A DNA stretch of 64,000 nucleotides, from positions 7,853,501-7,917,500 of the forward strand of contig NC_088340.1 in NCBI RefSeq assembly GCF_036884655.1, given 5' to 3'. The position numbers and the translations under genes are program-made. The notes beneath the pieces are model-generated. The model saw only the letters and a list, made by a program, of their open reading frames with translations, ran no database searches and had not been told where the DNA came from. Below, piece after piece: positions 11,672-24,100 of this stretch. The first letter of the stretch is position 1, and the number at the start of each line of letters is the position of its first letter. This stretch comes from Musa acuminata AAA Group (lineage: Eukaryota; Streptophyta; Magnoliopsida; Zingiberales; Musaceae).

Positions 11672-14600
11672 GTCTCTCCTCTTCTCCCTTCGATTCTTCC
11701 TCAAAAACCTACTTCAAGAACGCTATAAACGCCCTTAAACCTCACTCCCCCAACACACATTCGCACCACGACCAAAAGAAGCAACCTCTCTCAAAAGATT
11801 TCTCGGCAAACTTCAAGATCTAAAGGATTTAAGCGTCAAGATTCAATCTTTCACCAGCCAAAAGGCGAAGAACAGCAGTCGCAGTCCCACCAGAAGATTC
11901 TACAAGAAAAAGAGAAGAGAGGGAAGAAGTAGCAGACGGCGCGACTCTCCACCAGCGGTGGAACAAAAGACTGGGAAAGGAGTCATGAAGCGTTCCCCAG
12001 ATGGTTAAAAAAGCACGCAAGCACATCAAAATGTCCCCTTGCCCCTCCCTCGCTTTCTCTCTCCTCGGTGCTCAGGCGAATCTTCTGCAAGCTCTGCTTT
12101 TTATTTCTGGTTTCCTTCGTGTTCAGCTCTTCATGCCTTCTCAACCCATTTGCTGCCTAGCTGTCTTCAGCAGCAAGCAAAACACTGCCACCTCTTCACA
12201 CTCTCCGGTCTCCACACTCCAAGAAAGGAAGACAGGAAGAATGGCAGAAGCCAAAAGAGAGATAATATTAAATAGGTGAAATAAAGAAAAAGGAGTATCA
12301 AAAGTGAAGAAAAAGATTCCAAAATAAAGAAAGCGAAGGAAAATATTAGAATTTCTGCCCTCCATTGCCGAGCAAGGTGGTCTCCACGCTTCAATGCTTC
12401 CAACAGAGTCTTGGTCTCAGAGCGGTGTAAAAATTGGATTTCTGCCACTGTCGAAAGTGGTGTTTAGTCTGCTTTCAAGAATCTAAATCGAAACTTGATC
12501 TAAAGTCAAAATTAGAATCGGATTCAGATAAAATGAAAATGAGGATAATCAAATCCTGCAACATGTTTGGTTTATGCATACATGAACTGAAAATGCAAAC
12601 AATATCTACTTTGTTTTCTTTTCTTTTATGTTACATTTATATTATATTCTAGAATTGTTTGCCTCAAATTAAAAGAAGAATTTAAAATGCCCCAAGATTA
12701 ATAATTGAGATCATATTTCTCTCGATCAAAAGAACAGGAATAAGAATCATTATTTTATATATCTGTTAAAATCTTCAAAAGTGGTGAAGCAAAATGGTAA
12801 GTGTTCACAAGACAAATAGGAAACTGCACATCCTTCTATATAAACCCTGCAGATGTAACTTGTACTTTTTGTTCTTTCACTGCAAGATTAATGTGCAACA
12901 TCTCCATACACAACCACAAAGCATTAGCAACATAATGGATGTCCTTTCCAGTGTAATGAGTTTGCAATTTACCAATATACGATCAAGACGCTATGATAAC
13001 TATATGCAGATTTCCAGTTTTAGCAAAGGTATTTGATACCTTCACAGGGACATATTTATTTTGGGAAGAAACTAAGAACATAGCATTTGAAAGAAACCAA
13101 GGAAGAGGAAATTGCTTCAAAGTATTTCTTCAAATTAGTAAATATGTTTATGTAGAAAAGTTAGGATCAAGCAGGCAACCACCACATTCCCCTTCTCTGC
13201 TGGCTGGCTGTCACCAGCCACAACTCAAATCATTGAGGAACAGACAAATTTGCAGGTTAAAAAGTGTCAAAAAGAACAGGAACAGGGTAGAAAAACAGTC
13301 CCTTTCATTTTGAAGAATACCTTCGTACCTGCTGGTTTTCTCTATCAACTGTTCATGCCCATATGTTCTTTGCTTAGCAACATGACCTTTGGATTCTTTT
13401 GTCTTCTCCCCCCAACCATATATGCTCAATATGTTCTTTGCTTGGATGCATGTGATTGAAAGGGAAGGGGCTCCATCCATGCAACCTTTTGTTCATGCAC
13501 CATGCAGTCCGAAATTTCTAGTACTCTTTTTCTGTAAAGATTTCTAACACAACAGTACTCCATCCACTAAGCTTTTCCTATACAGGAAAATATACCATGC
13601 AAATAATTCAACTTGTGGATGGCTATGTTTTGTATGCATATGCTTGATGACAAAAGAAATTTGGTTGTACATTCTCCACCTTGCCAAGAAGATGGACCAC
13701 TCAGCAGCATAGAAGAATCACATCATCACTCTTGGCCAAGTATTCTTATCAATGTAAAAAATCGTGGTGAAAACACTCAAAAATGCATGAATGAATGTAT
13801 TATAACAATATTAACAACCATCCTTAAACTGCATTTTCATGATAATAATATAATTTTCTATTGATTGTCAGTTGTCTAACACAATCCTTCACTATTTTCA
13901 TTTGAGTTTGGGACCAACATAGATAGTGTTAATCATCTAAAAATAAGAGAAAAAAAGATTAGATATGTGCATAAATCCTCTATAAATAAGATATAAGAGA
14001 CTGTTTGGTTGACTAGACTTTCATATTTGACCAAAATAGGAGGCTACAATTAGAAAATTGTGATCTATTGAAGTTAGATATTATACATAACCTGGGACAC
14101 AGAGGATCTCTGATCTTTTTGTGTGTTTTTTTAAACATAATTCAAATTTTTTTGTTCTTTTAGATATAGTTGGAGAGCATACAAGAATCACTGACATAAA
14201 TCTATTTGTTGGTTAGATATTAAGGAACATAATAGTCCCTATTCATGGATCTCATCTGGCCCCAAACCTGACTCATACTTTTCAAGTTTCAGTGACAATG
14301 CACACATTTATTCTGTGTTACTTTTGACTCATGTTGATGAGCATCCAATTCCCAGAATCAACTTTCATGTCCAACCATGGCATCCGGGAAAACTTCCTCC
14401 TCACTCACCAAAAGAGAGAGGGGCACCATCACATCACATCACATCACATGCTTATCCATGATTTCAAAGCTTGCATAGATATTTGAATTCATCCAAAATT
14501 AAGTTCAGATATCTATTTTCAGCATTTAATCATTTAAATGCAACACCAAAAATATCTCCTTGTAAATGTAAGCATTTAATCATTATAATAATATCTTTAC

Positions 14601-15200
14601 AGGATCTAAAAAGTAAGGATATCAAATGAACAATATCATACTGAGGAAGTTTAACCATATTGACAATATAATCACCTTATTTATTATGTCGATCTCCTCA
14701 ACTTTACAACAGCAGAATCTCATTGTTTCATAAAGAATTATTTCTAACATTTGGTGAAGGTAAGATGTACATCAAGTATATGGTTCAAGTAATTGTTTCC
14801 CACTTAATTTTGATACTGTTGGCTTGTGTTCACAGAGTTCATGTACTGAGTTCGGAAGTTTCATATACTTAAACCATATGGTATAGTGATAGGAAGTCAG
14901 AACACACCGATGGTTTGGGTGATTGTGGTGAGCGACTGCGAGCCCATGGGCAGGCAGCGATGAAGGCCACGGGGAGCATCAAGGGCGGCAGCATGAAACA
15001 CGACCTGCGTGCGGCGGTGCGCGAGGGCAGCAGGCGCCCGGGGGATGGTGGTGGCTGTGTGGAGAGGAACGCTGCACGATCAGCATCCTAATTTTGACTC
15101 CAATTTTGAGTCAAATTCTCATAAATTCTTCTCCACGATGAAAAATTAGTGTTGATTCAGCTAAGAAACGTTGTCTTCTCTTCTCTCAAAAATACCCCAT
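11672..15200. other. NAT promoter side and intergenic spacer
   Basis: The first few hundred bases contain the NAT 5' leader and promoter (CT/GA-rich, GC-richer than the spacer). The rest is AT-rich without a recognisable gene. A small GC-rich island at about 14920-15075 contrasts with its surroundings and could be a gene fragment or an LTR segment of the neighbouring copia relic, but no frame in it is recognisable. Confidence 0.45.
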
Positions 15201-15206
15201 AGGGCA

Positions 15207-15566
15207 TTAAACTAAAGCTCGATACAGATTGACCAAATTCAAACAATGCTTGTGTTTAGCCAAAGGAAGCAACTTCGTTAGCATGTTTGTCGGGTTGTCA
15301 GCTACATCAATTTTGTGAAGAAAAACTTCCTTTTAGCGATTTCTTATTGTTAACAATCTTTGGTTCTGTCACAGTGCATTTGATCTTTTGGAAAAAACAA
15401 TCATGCTTTGATTGTCGTTATGTACGATGACGTCTTTTTTTATGATTTGTATTTGTATGATTTTTGTTAAGAGAGAGTAGCTCCGTTCGACAACAGAATC
15501 AACATCAATAGAATGAGTAACCATTTCATTGCTTTGTATTTGTGTTAGTGTCGACGCAGGTGTCAA
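15207..15566 (-). mobile_element. Ty1-copia pol remnant (RNase H C-terminus)
   Basis: The minus-strand translation contains HNDNQSMIVFSKRSNAL (about 15420-15370). Further on it has KIDVADNPTNMLTKLLPLAK followed by HKHCLNLVNLYRALV and a stop at 15209-15207. These correspond to the DNQSAI..LSKN and ..NPADMLTK.LP..KF.HCL.L.. segments that close the RNase H domain of Ty1-copia polyproteins. In-frame stops separate the two segments, so the element is dead. Sequence toward lower coordinates would be its 3' untranslated region or LTR, but I could not define an LTR. Confidence 0.75.
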
Positions 15567-15668
15567 TTGATGAAAGGACTACTCAATAACTACGTCGATA
15601 TTGACGTAGATGTAAAGCGACGAAAGGGCCGCTTGACATTTGCATCAACGTCGATGCAAATATAAAGC
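15548..15668. repeat. Three degenerate ~45-50-bp tandem units
   Basis: Around GTCGACGCAGGTGTCAATTG, ACGTCGATATTGACGTAGAT and AACGTCGATGCAAATATAAA the same pattern recurs: a GTCGA core, then GATGTAAAGCG(A) and a GAAAGG(G)CCGCTTGA-like segment. It sits at the upstream edge of the copia remnant. Confidence 0.5.
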
Positions 15669-15889
15669 GGTTCTCATCTCTTATCGTAGCTTTTTTCATC
15701 CACAACAATCACTCATTATCTCCAATGATATTATCGTTCATTATCATCGACGTCGTCCGTTATTATCAGCTAGAACATTATAATTATTTTTTATCTATTA
15801 TTTTTATGTATCAATTTTAATATAAATTTTTTAAAATATATGGATCAAAATGTTAAGAAAGTGTAACTAAAAAGGATGATGTGTAATTA

Positions 15890-16340
15890 GCCCAACAGTC
15901 GAAACAGAGACCCCATTAGATCGATGGATTGGATCAAGAACAGGACGACACAGAATCTAGAGGTAGATGACCGACGGAGCGATGTATTGTGCTCTGAGTG
16001 CGACCACGAACAAACAGGCCCGCTGTTCCAGCTTTGGGCCCTCCCAAGGCGGACTTAGATGCAGCTCGTTCTTATGCGCATAGCCTTCCGACAGCAATGC
16101 CATGGCGGAAACAATGAGGAAAGCTCTGAGAATTATCAGTAGCCTTCCGGTCTTTTGCGGCTTCTCGGGGCTCCAGAAGAAGATGCGCCTTTGTGCTGTG
16201 GCAAGGAGCTTCCCAAATGCAAACAAGGACCAGGAAAGGGAGGAAAGAGCCCTCTGAAGCTCGAGGAGCAGAAGCCATGCGAGTTGCCTTTGATTCTTAG
16301 CTCTTCCCTTGTCTGATAAGGATGATGTCTCCATTGCCAT
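15890..16340 (-). pseudogene. CSLC: Truncated, frameshifted CSLC (xyloglucan glucan synthase-like) N-terminus
   Basis: From about 16340 the minus strand encodes MAMETSSLSDKGRAKNQRQL and then AWLLLLELQRALSSLSWSLF, continuing to ALRAQYIAPSVIYL before a stop at 15957. The order KN.RQL.W.LLL..HRA, first membrane region, LRV.Y.APPL..L is that of the N-terminal part of CSLC proteins, Golgi enzymes that make the beta-1,4-glucan backbone of xyloglucan. Directly after the stop, another frame reads FCVVLFLIQSIDL (about 15954-15916), matching the next CSLC segment ADACVVLFLIQS.DRL, so an indel near 15957 broke the frame. Similarity ends by about 15890. The catalytic GT2 domain is absent and the copia relic begins about 320 bp further on. 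It is probably a dispersed or truncated gene fragment. Confidence 0.72.
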
Positions 16341-17590
16341 CACCACTGATGCTGGAACCAGTAGCACAGTGCTTATTGCCTTGTATGAAGCACCATGAAC
16401 CTTCTTTCTTGATGATGATTGAAGGAAGATGACACTGAAACAAACAACCAAGTCTCTCCTAAGATATAATCCAGGAAGAAGAACAAGATTCTGTCAGGAA
16501 TTCCAAGTAACTACAGAATGCTGTGACAAAAAGGAAGAACATGAGCAGCTGAAAGAATATATTCAAAGGGAAAATAAGAACCGATATTTACAGCAATGGA
16601 TGTTGGGTTGTAGGGATCTAACTTGGCCTTACATCTATATTTTTGTACTCAGATGAACAAATAAACAAACCAAATGTAGCAGAAAAATAGCAGCACTTTT
16701 TAGATTATGTGTCACATCTAGAAAACTGGGATCTGATGATCCATCTAATGACTATGACTCAAACTACAATAATAATTTTAATTAATTTTTTTAAAACCAA
16801 CTCAATAGTTATCCAGACAGATGCTTACATTTATTTCACTTGATCTTGTCCTACACACAATGACCAAAATAATAACAACAAATGATATTATATTATGCTC
16901 ATAAAACTAATATTTTATGTCTAAAATATTAAATAATTATACAAATGATATCACTTTTAAGTCATGCTTTATCTGATATCATCGCATTTATTTTCATCTT
17001 GGTAAACCTTCATCTGATATCATCCCATATAAGCCATTCGACGTATTATTCCTTTTGTAGCGATCAAAATTCGAGACAGGATAGATCAGTATCTACAATG
17101 GGCTTCGGCTTAGCAGACCGAATCACCCAGCAAACCTTTCCGGGCTGACACGAACCCGAGGATTGGGTCTGCAAATTTGGGCCCCCGGCCTAACTCCCAA
17201 GATGAATTTTCTGGAAGATTTGATCATGATGAATCATCATCAATTATAAATCGTATTATTCCGGGAATTATCAATTAAAGTTGAAACCTCCATCCAAATC
17301 TAATTAACTTACTGATTAAAAGGTATTATTATCTTATAATAAATAGATTTAACATTATATCTACACTTATGTTAATGTCTGTATGAGTAGGTGTTAATTG
17401 TACTTGTGACGCATGACAATTAAAATCACTAATTCACTTACAGCATGTGAAAGATTTAATTGCATCGTTGCTGTTCCTTACGTGAATTAGGTCCATTGGA
17501 TACGGATCCTATTTGGATCCGACCCGATGGCACCACAGCGTACCGAGGAAAGCGGGGGGTAAGTCTCGTGCGCATCGCACCGTGACATGA
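16341..17590. other. Intergenic spacer, nothing recognised
   Basis: AT-rich with a short GC-rich patch near 17095-17200. No frame has family resemblance. The sequence 16341-16451 continues the CSLC-fragment frame upstream without a convincing match. Confidence 0.4.
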
Positions 17591-17599
17591 TGGTTGGAC

Positions 17600-18129
17600 G
17601 CGCACGTTAGCGCCGACCACAAGTCAAACGACCGCATCCGACCGCTGGCGCACGTTAGCGCCGCCCTCTCCGGCATCCAAGTTAACTGCGCCGCGTTCCC
17701 CTCGTCTCCCTCACGCCCCCTCTTTTTCTTCATCCCCTTCTCACGATCCCCCACGGATCGCATCCACTTCTTCCTTTCTTTCTCTTTCATCAGATCGCGA
17801 AACCCGCGACCCAAATCGCTCCACAAATACCCTCGATCCACCAGTCCCTGCGTCACGTTGTCTTCCTACCAGATTGATCGGTCCACCTCCCGATCTCTCC
17901 TTCAGCGTCGAGCTCGATCCGGCATAGTTAGGGTCTTTCTTCGCGCGTTCGTTTGTTGCGGGAAACCGCCGTGGAGGGGCTTGCAGACGGTGGATCTGAA
18001 GGCGGGTGTGGCGGTGGCGTGTTACTTGTTCTAGGGTTTGATTCGGTGGAATTATAGACGGGTAGAGTGGAGAGGAATTGATGGTTGGTGGCGTCGGCGG
18101 AGGGATCGGAGAGGGGACGATGAAAGGCT
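17600..18129 (+). promoter_or_regulatory. GC- and CT-rich promoter/5' leader of the SUO-type gene
   Basis: Base composition rises sharply at about 17500 and the sequence becomes C/T-rich (about 17690-17900), as in many plant 5' leaders. No clear TATA box was seen, so the transcription start cannot be fixed. The leader carries at least one upstream ATG, annotated separately. Confidence 0.45.
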
Positions 18130-18149
18130 ATGCATGGGCGGGAGGGTGA
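18081..18149 (+). other. Overlapping upstream ORF, 22 codons
   Basis: An ATG at 18081 opens a 22-codon frame (MVGGVGGGIGEGTMKGYAWAGG) that stops at TGA 18147-18149, past the main ATG at 18130. It is out of frame with the main CDS. If it lies in the mRNA it should lower translation of the BAH-TFIIS-N protein. Transcript extent is not visible from sequence. Confidence 0.5.
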
Positions 18150-21100
18150 GGAGAGGAAACGGCGGCGGCACATGTGGCCGGTACCTGCGCCCGGTACAGC
18201 AGCATCAGCGTCATCGTCGTCATCAGCTCCTCCACCTTCTCTAGCTTTTCCGGAGAACCCCTCCTCGGAGTCGGATTCCTCTCGGTCCTCTAGCGATTCG
18301 TTCCTAAAGGTGTCTCCTTTCGTGTGTTTCATCCGTCTTTGTGCGTGAAATAGGGGGAAATTTTGACTCCCATTGGTCAAAATAATTTAGTTGTTTAATT
18401 CTTTTTTTTTTTTTGGACTTACGGTAAATTTCGTTAGTTTTTTGCCAATTTTATAGTTCTTATGGTGGCTTTGTTGATACTTTACTCGTTTTTCTTGATT
18501 ATTCATTACGTTGTTTAGATTTGCAGCCTTGGACGTTATTCTTTTAATTAATTTGTGCTCCTCTGCTTTTTTTTGGCCTTTTCCTTGTGAAATAGACAAG
18601 ATGGGGCTTTTGATAGATTTAACGTATTTCTTCCTAGAGAGTTATAATTTAAGCGGGCATTATTTTTTGAAGGAAGTTTTTAGTGTTTGTTGCTGTCGAC
18701 CTGAAGGATCCTATTCCTGGTCAAGGATGAACTCTCAGACACAGATGGTGGATCGTAATAAGCATGTTATGTAGGTGGCTTCTTTTGGAACTTGATACAT
18801 AACTTTGAGGTGAACATCTGGTATTTTCGTGTTGGAAATGGTTTTGAAATATGGTTTTGTTAAGCCCGATGATTCCTTCCTGGTGATATAGATAGTTCTT
18901 GGTGTTTGCGGTTATTGTTTTGATACTTATTAACCAAAATTTCCTGTCGAGATAGTCGAGCCTTATGTGGATACCAGGAGGATAGAATATTTTTAGCTAT
19001 TTTTTGAGTTACATGAAACAGATTGGTCCTTGACCACATTTCTTTCATTGTTTCAATCATGTGGAAATTGGTTTCCTATGGATCCTATGCTATTTCAGTT
19101 ATGAAGGTGTCTCCACTGATGGACAGCTCATGGCTCAAATTTAAGGTCTTATAACTCTTTCTGGTCTATCAATTAGAGATCCAGTTTTTGATTGGGCTCA
19201 ATTGGTTTTCTATAATTGTTTTTATGGGACTGTTATAATACTAGATTCATGTGAAACACTGGAGGTCTGTTGTAATTTTAGCTTATCCTGATTCAGTGAA
19301 ATATACAGGAGTTATATTTGTCCGGAGTTCCTTCTCTAAATCTATAGATTGTAATTAAAAAATATTATTAATCCTGCTTATCAATATAATCCTTTAGTCC
19401 TGCATCTGATATTTGTCTGCTAACATTTTCTTTCTTAGCATCGGTGGCAATTCTTGCTGTACTTTTAGTTCTGCTGCTGTCAGTTTTTCTTTGTTCAGAA
19501 TCTCAAGATTTATGGTCATGCATCTCTGTCTTTTTGGTCAGTGTTTTTTTTTATAAAAGTAGTTGTAACCTTTGCTGCTTTGGAATGGGACTGTGTTAAG
19601 AGTTAGTAGAGTTTGACCTTTGCGGCATGAAAAGGCATATTTGCTTTATTCACAGTTTTGTATGTATGTTCGGTCATGTTTGAAATGTGGCTTCTAAAGA
19701 AGTATGCGTTAACCTGTCTTCAATATATCACACTTCAACATGTCTATATTTTTTTGCAAGAAATGCTCTATGATTCACATTAAGTTAATATCAAATTTTG
19801 TTAATAGCTGAAGGTTGCACACAACTATAATGTTTTACCATATTGTTAGATGCTTTTGAGAAGGTGAATGAAAACGTCATTCTTGTTGTTGTCATAGTCA
19901 TGGCAGTTGCAAAAATGCATCAGACACTGTCTATACTTTTGTTTGGGGTAGTTCTTTTGAGTTCTGTTTTACTGTGAGTGTACTCTTTCGTTGCAAAATG
20001 TGGCAGACACTATCCATTCTTTTGTTTGGGGTAGTTCTTTTGTAGTTTTGTTGCACTATTAGTCTATGCTTTCGTGCTGTGGAACCCATGTTAATATGGT
20101 TCTCTTTTTTCTTTGCAACAGCCTGTTAATATTCTATATTTTGCAGGATGGGCGTAAAATTCGAGTCGGTGATTGTGCTCTTTTCCAGGCCGGCAATGCA
20201 CCTCCTTTCATTGGAATAATTCGCTGGTTTACAGAAGGCAAGGAGGATCACCTTCGGTTATGTGTTAATTGGCTTTACCGACCTGCTGACATTAAGCTTG
20301 CCAAAGGTGTATTGCTTGAAGCTGCTCCAAACGAAGTTTTTTACTCCTTCCACAAGGACGTGATAACTGCAGCTTCATTGCTTCATCCTTGTAAAGTAGT
20401 GTTTTTACGTAAGGGTGTCGAGCTTCCAGCAGGGGTATCATCATTTATATGCAGACGAGTATATGACATTACTAACAAGTGCTTGTGGTGGTTGACTGAT
20501 CAAGACTATATCAATGTGAGTTTTGCATGCTTTTAATATCTCTACTAAGGATCAGAACTTTTTTTCCTCTGGTGTTATTTTAGATTAGGTGCCTTATTGT
20601 TCACTTTTTTCTTCTCAGGAACGACAAGAGGAAGTAGATCAGCTTTTGGACAGAACTCAATTAGAAATGCACGCAGCAGTTCAGTCCGGTGGACGTTCAC
20701 CTAAACCACTTAATGGTCCATCAAGCACACAACAGTTAAAATCTAGTTCAGAGAGTGATCATAATACTGGCCCTTCTCTCCCGTTTCAATCGAAGTTGAA
20801 GAAGCGAGACAGGAGTGATCAGGGCACAGAGCATATCAAGAGAGAGCGGTCTTCTAAACCAGATGATGGTGATTCATGTAAATCTGATAACATGATGAAG
20901 GCAGAATTAGTCAAAATAACAGAAAAAGGTGGACTTATAAGCACCGAAGGGGTTGAGAAATTGGTGAGCTTATTGCAGCATGATAGACCCGAGAATAAAA
21001 TAGATGTTTCTGGTCGGATATTGGTTGCAAATGTGATTGCAGCCACTGATCGTTATGATTGCCTTGGCAGGTTTGTGCAGCTTAAGGGTGTGCCCGTCTT

Positions 21101-24100
21101 GAATGATTGGCTCCAGCAGGTGCACAAGTCTAAGGCTGGTGATGGTACTAGTCATAAAGAAAGTGATAAAGCTGTTGAGGAGCTTCTCTTGGCTCTTCTT
21201 CGTGCACTGGCTAAATTGCCTGTCAACCTTAATGCTCTGCAGGCTTGTAATATTGGTAAATCTGTGAATCACTTGCGGAGCCATAAAAATCCTGAAATCC
21301 AGAAGAAGGCTAGGAGTCTTATTGACACCTGGAAGAAACGAGTTAATGCTGAAATAACAAAGATCAATGATGCCAAATCTGTTGGATTAGGCCAACCTGT
21401 TTGGCAAGTTAAGTCAGGTTCTTCTGATGTTTCTCATGTTGGAAACAGACGATCTGGACCAACTGATGTGGTTTCTAAGAGCCCTGTAACTCATACTACA
21501 TGTAAGTCTAGTAAGCCTGGACATTCAGATCCTATTGTGAAGTCACCTTCAGCAACACAAGGGTCTTCGAAAGCAACATCTATTGCAACTGGCTCAAAGG
21601 ATTCACTTTGCAAAGCAGCTCATCACAGTGGGGGTACAGAGATGACACCAACAGCAGTCAAAGAGGAGAAGAGCAGTAGTTCCAGTCATTCTCAGAACAA
21701 TAGCCAATCTTGTTCTAGTGATCATGCAAAAACAGTGGGTTCCTCATGGAAGGAAGACACGAGGAGTTCAAGTGCTGGGTCAATTAATGCTACTAAGGCC
21801 GCTGGTGCTTCATCCCGTCATCGAAGATCTAGCAACGGGGTTACTGTAACTAGTATTTCTGGAGTTCAGAAGGAAACTCATCCAAGTAAATCTGGTTCTC
21901 TCAACCGGGTTGCAACATTGGAAAAATCATCACAATCAGGACTGACATGTGAAAAACCAATTGATATGCCTGCTGTAGATCATGGAAATAACCACAGGCT
22001 TATCGTCCGGCTTCCTAACCCTGCTCGAAGCCCTGCACGAAGTGCAAGTGGAGGTTCATTTGATGATCCATCAATTTCCGGTAGCAGAGCATCCTCTCCT
22101 GGGTTCTCGGACAAACATGAGCACGGTGATCGTAGAGTGAAGCCAAGGGTTGATGCTTATCAATCTAACATTGTCATGGATGCTAATACAGAGTCATGGC
22201 TGAGCAATGATGTAAAAGAATTGCCAGTTGGAGCTGGAGGTGTTAGATCACCAGCAGCTGATGAAGAACACATCAGGAGTGTTGGGGAAACTGGAAAGGA
22301 TACTGAGGCTCCAGGAGCTGCATGTTCATCTTCTGGAAATGAAAAGGGTGTTTCCTCGACTGAAACCAGGACAAGAAGTTCTTTAAGTTCTATAATTGCC
22401 TTGATTGAAAGTTGCGTCAAATACTCTGAAGCTAGTGATCCTTCAGCTGTTGAAGATGATGTTGGGATGAATCTGCTTGCTAGTGTGGCAACTGGAGAAA
22501 TCTCCAAGTCTGACTTAATTTCTCCCACTGGCTCAGCTGGGGCATCACCTGGGTCCGAAGACCCATCTACAGAGGCCAAGTCAAGGTTATCAAGTGCTGA
22601 TGATTTGGCCCAGAGTCATATTGAATTAGATGAAGCCGCAGATGCCGACTCCATTAAGAAAGGGAAGAGTGTCAATTCTATTTCAACTGGGGATGTTCCA
22701 TGTCAGGATGGGACCAACTTTTTGGGAAATAGTGGAAATGATGTCTCCTTGCAGGATAATAAATTGACAGGTGAGGAGGCTGAACAATCTGCTTCTGGTT
22801 TGAGTTCTCACAAAACTAAAGACTCTTGTCCCATACCTAAGCCGAAACTCGAGGAAGAAAGAGATGGAAATTTTTTGGTGTCCAAGTCAGCTGGATTGGG
22901 GAAGTGGGATAATGATGGAGTCCCTCCACTCGAGGAAAAGCATATAACAGGTTTGGACAATTCTACTGATTGCAAGCTTAAAGAAAGAAGCTCAATGGCA
23001 GATGAAAGCAAACCTAGGGAATGTGCTCGTCAGAAGATTGGAGATGACAGTATATGTACCTTTGAGGTTGCTAACAAAGATGGATGTGATCATGACATTG
23101 CTGCTTCAGGTATCAAGATAGAAAAACTGGTCATTGAGGAATGTCAATCAGGCCTTACAGCAAAAGTAGTGCCTGAGGTTGCACCCCAATCTTGCCAGCA
23201 ACAACCTCAGATGCCTGTGATTGTGGAGAGAAGTGATAATGATGCTATTTCATCTGGTGTTCCTGATGTTGCATATCCAGAAAATGCTGATGGGTCAAAG
23301 ACTTGCAAGCCTGATAACCTGGGGGTCAATCACTTTGAGTCGAATGATATACATGAATGTGACAGCCTCAACCTGTCTAAACTTGATGAATCAGTTAGAC
23401 TAGCAACCACCTCCTGCAGTACTGCTTGTGCAGCTGAAGATTTGAAAATAAAGGAGTCTCTTGAAAGTTTAACTGTGGGATCAGCCAGTCAAGAACCACC
23501 CTCAAGTTGTACAGCCCAAGAGATGGACAACCAATCAAAACCTGCTGGTTCTAGGTTCTCGGTGGCTTTTGCTGATGTGAAGGAGGATCTTGCATCATCC
23601 CTGGAGGCCTCTTCATTGGCTGTTAAAGCTGTGCCAGATGTTGCTAGTAAGCTTGACTTTGATTTGAATGAAGGCATCACCGGAGATGATGGAACCCAAG
23701 TTGAGACTTCTGTCTCTATTTCAACCGTGTGTTCCTCTATAGGTCATTTGCCCAGCCTGTCTCTGTTCTCAAATTCCATGTTGACCGGGTTGCCTGCTCC
23801 AATTACAGTAGCTGCACCAGCGAAAGGACCTTTTGTTCCACCTGAAAACTTATTAAAGAGCAAGGATGAGCCTGGATGGAAAGGCTCGGCCGCCACTAGT
23901 GCTTTCCGGCCAGCAGAACCACGTAAAGTTCTGGAGGTGCCACTCAATACTTCTGGAGTGTTGCTACCATCTGATTCTGCAGGAAAGCAGTGTCGTCCTC
24001 CTCTCGATATTGATCTGAATGAACCTGATGAGAGAGCTCTTGAAGACATGGCCACTCAGAGCTCTGCTAAGTCCATGGGCTCTGAGCTGGGGACAGTGGG

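Noticed and set aside
17594..18034. 146-codon plus frame upstream of the SUO start
   Set aside because: Non-conserved, in the CT-rich leader; the family start MHGR..EERKR..RHMW at 18130 is clear.
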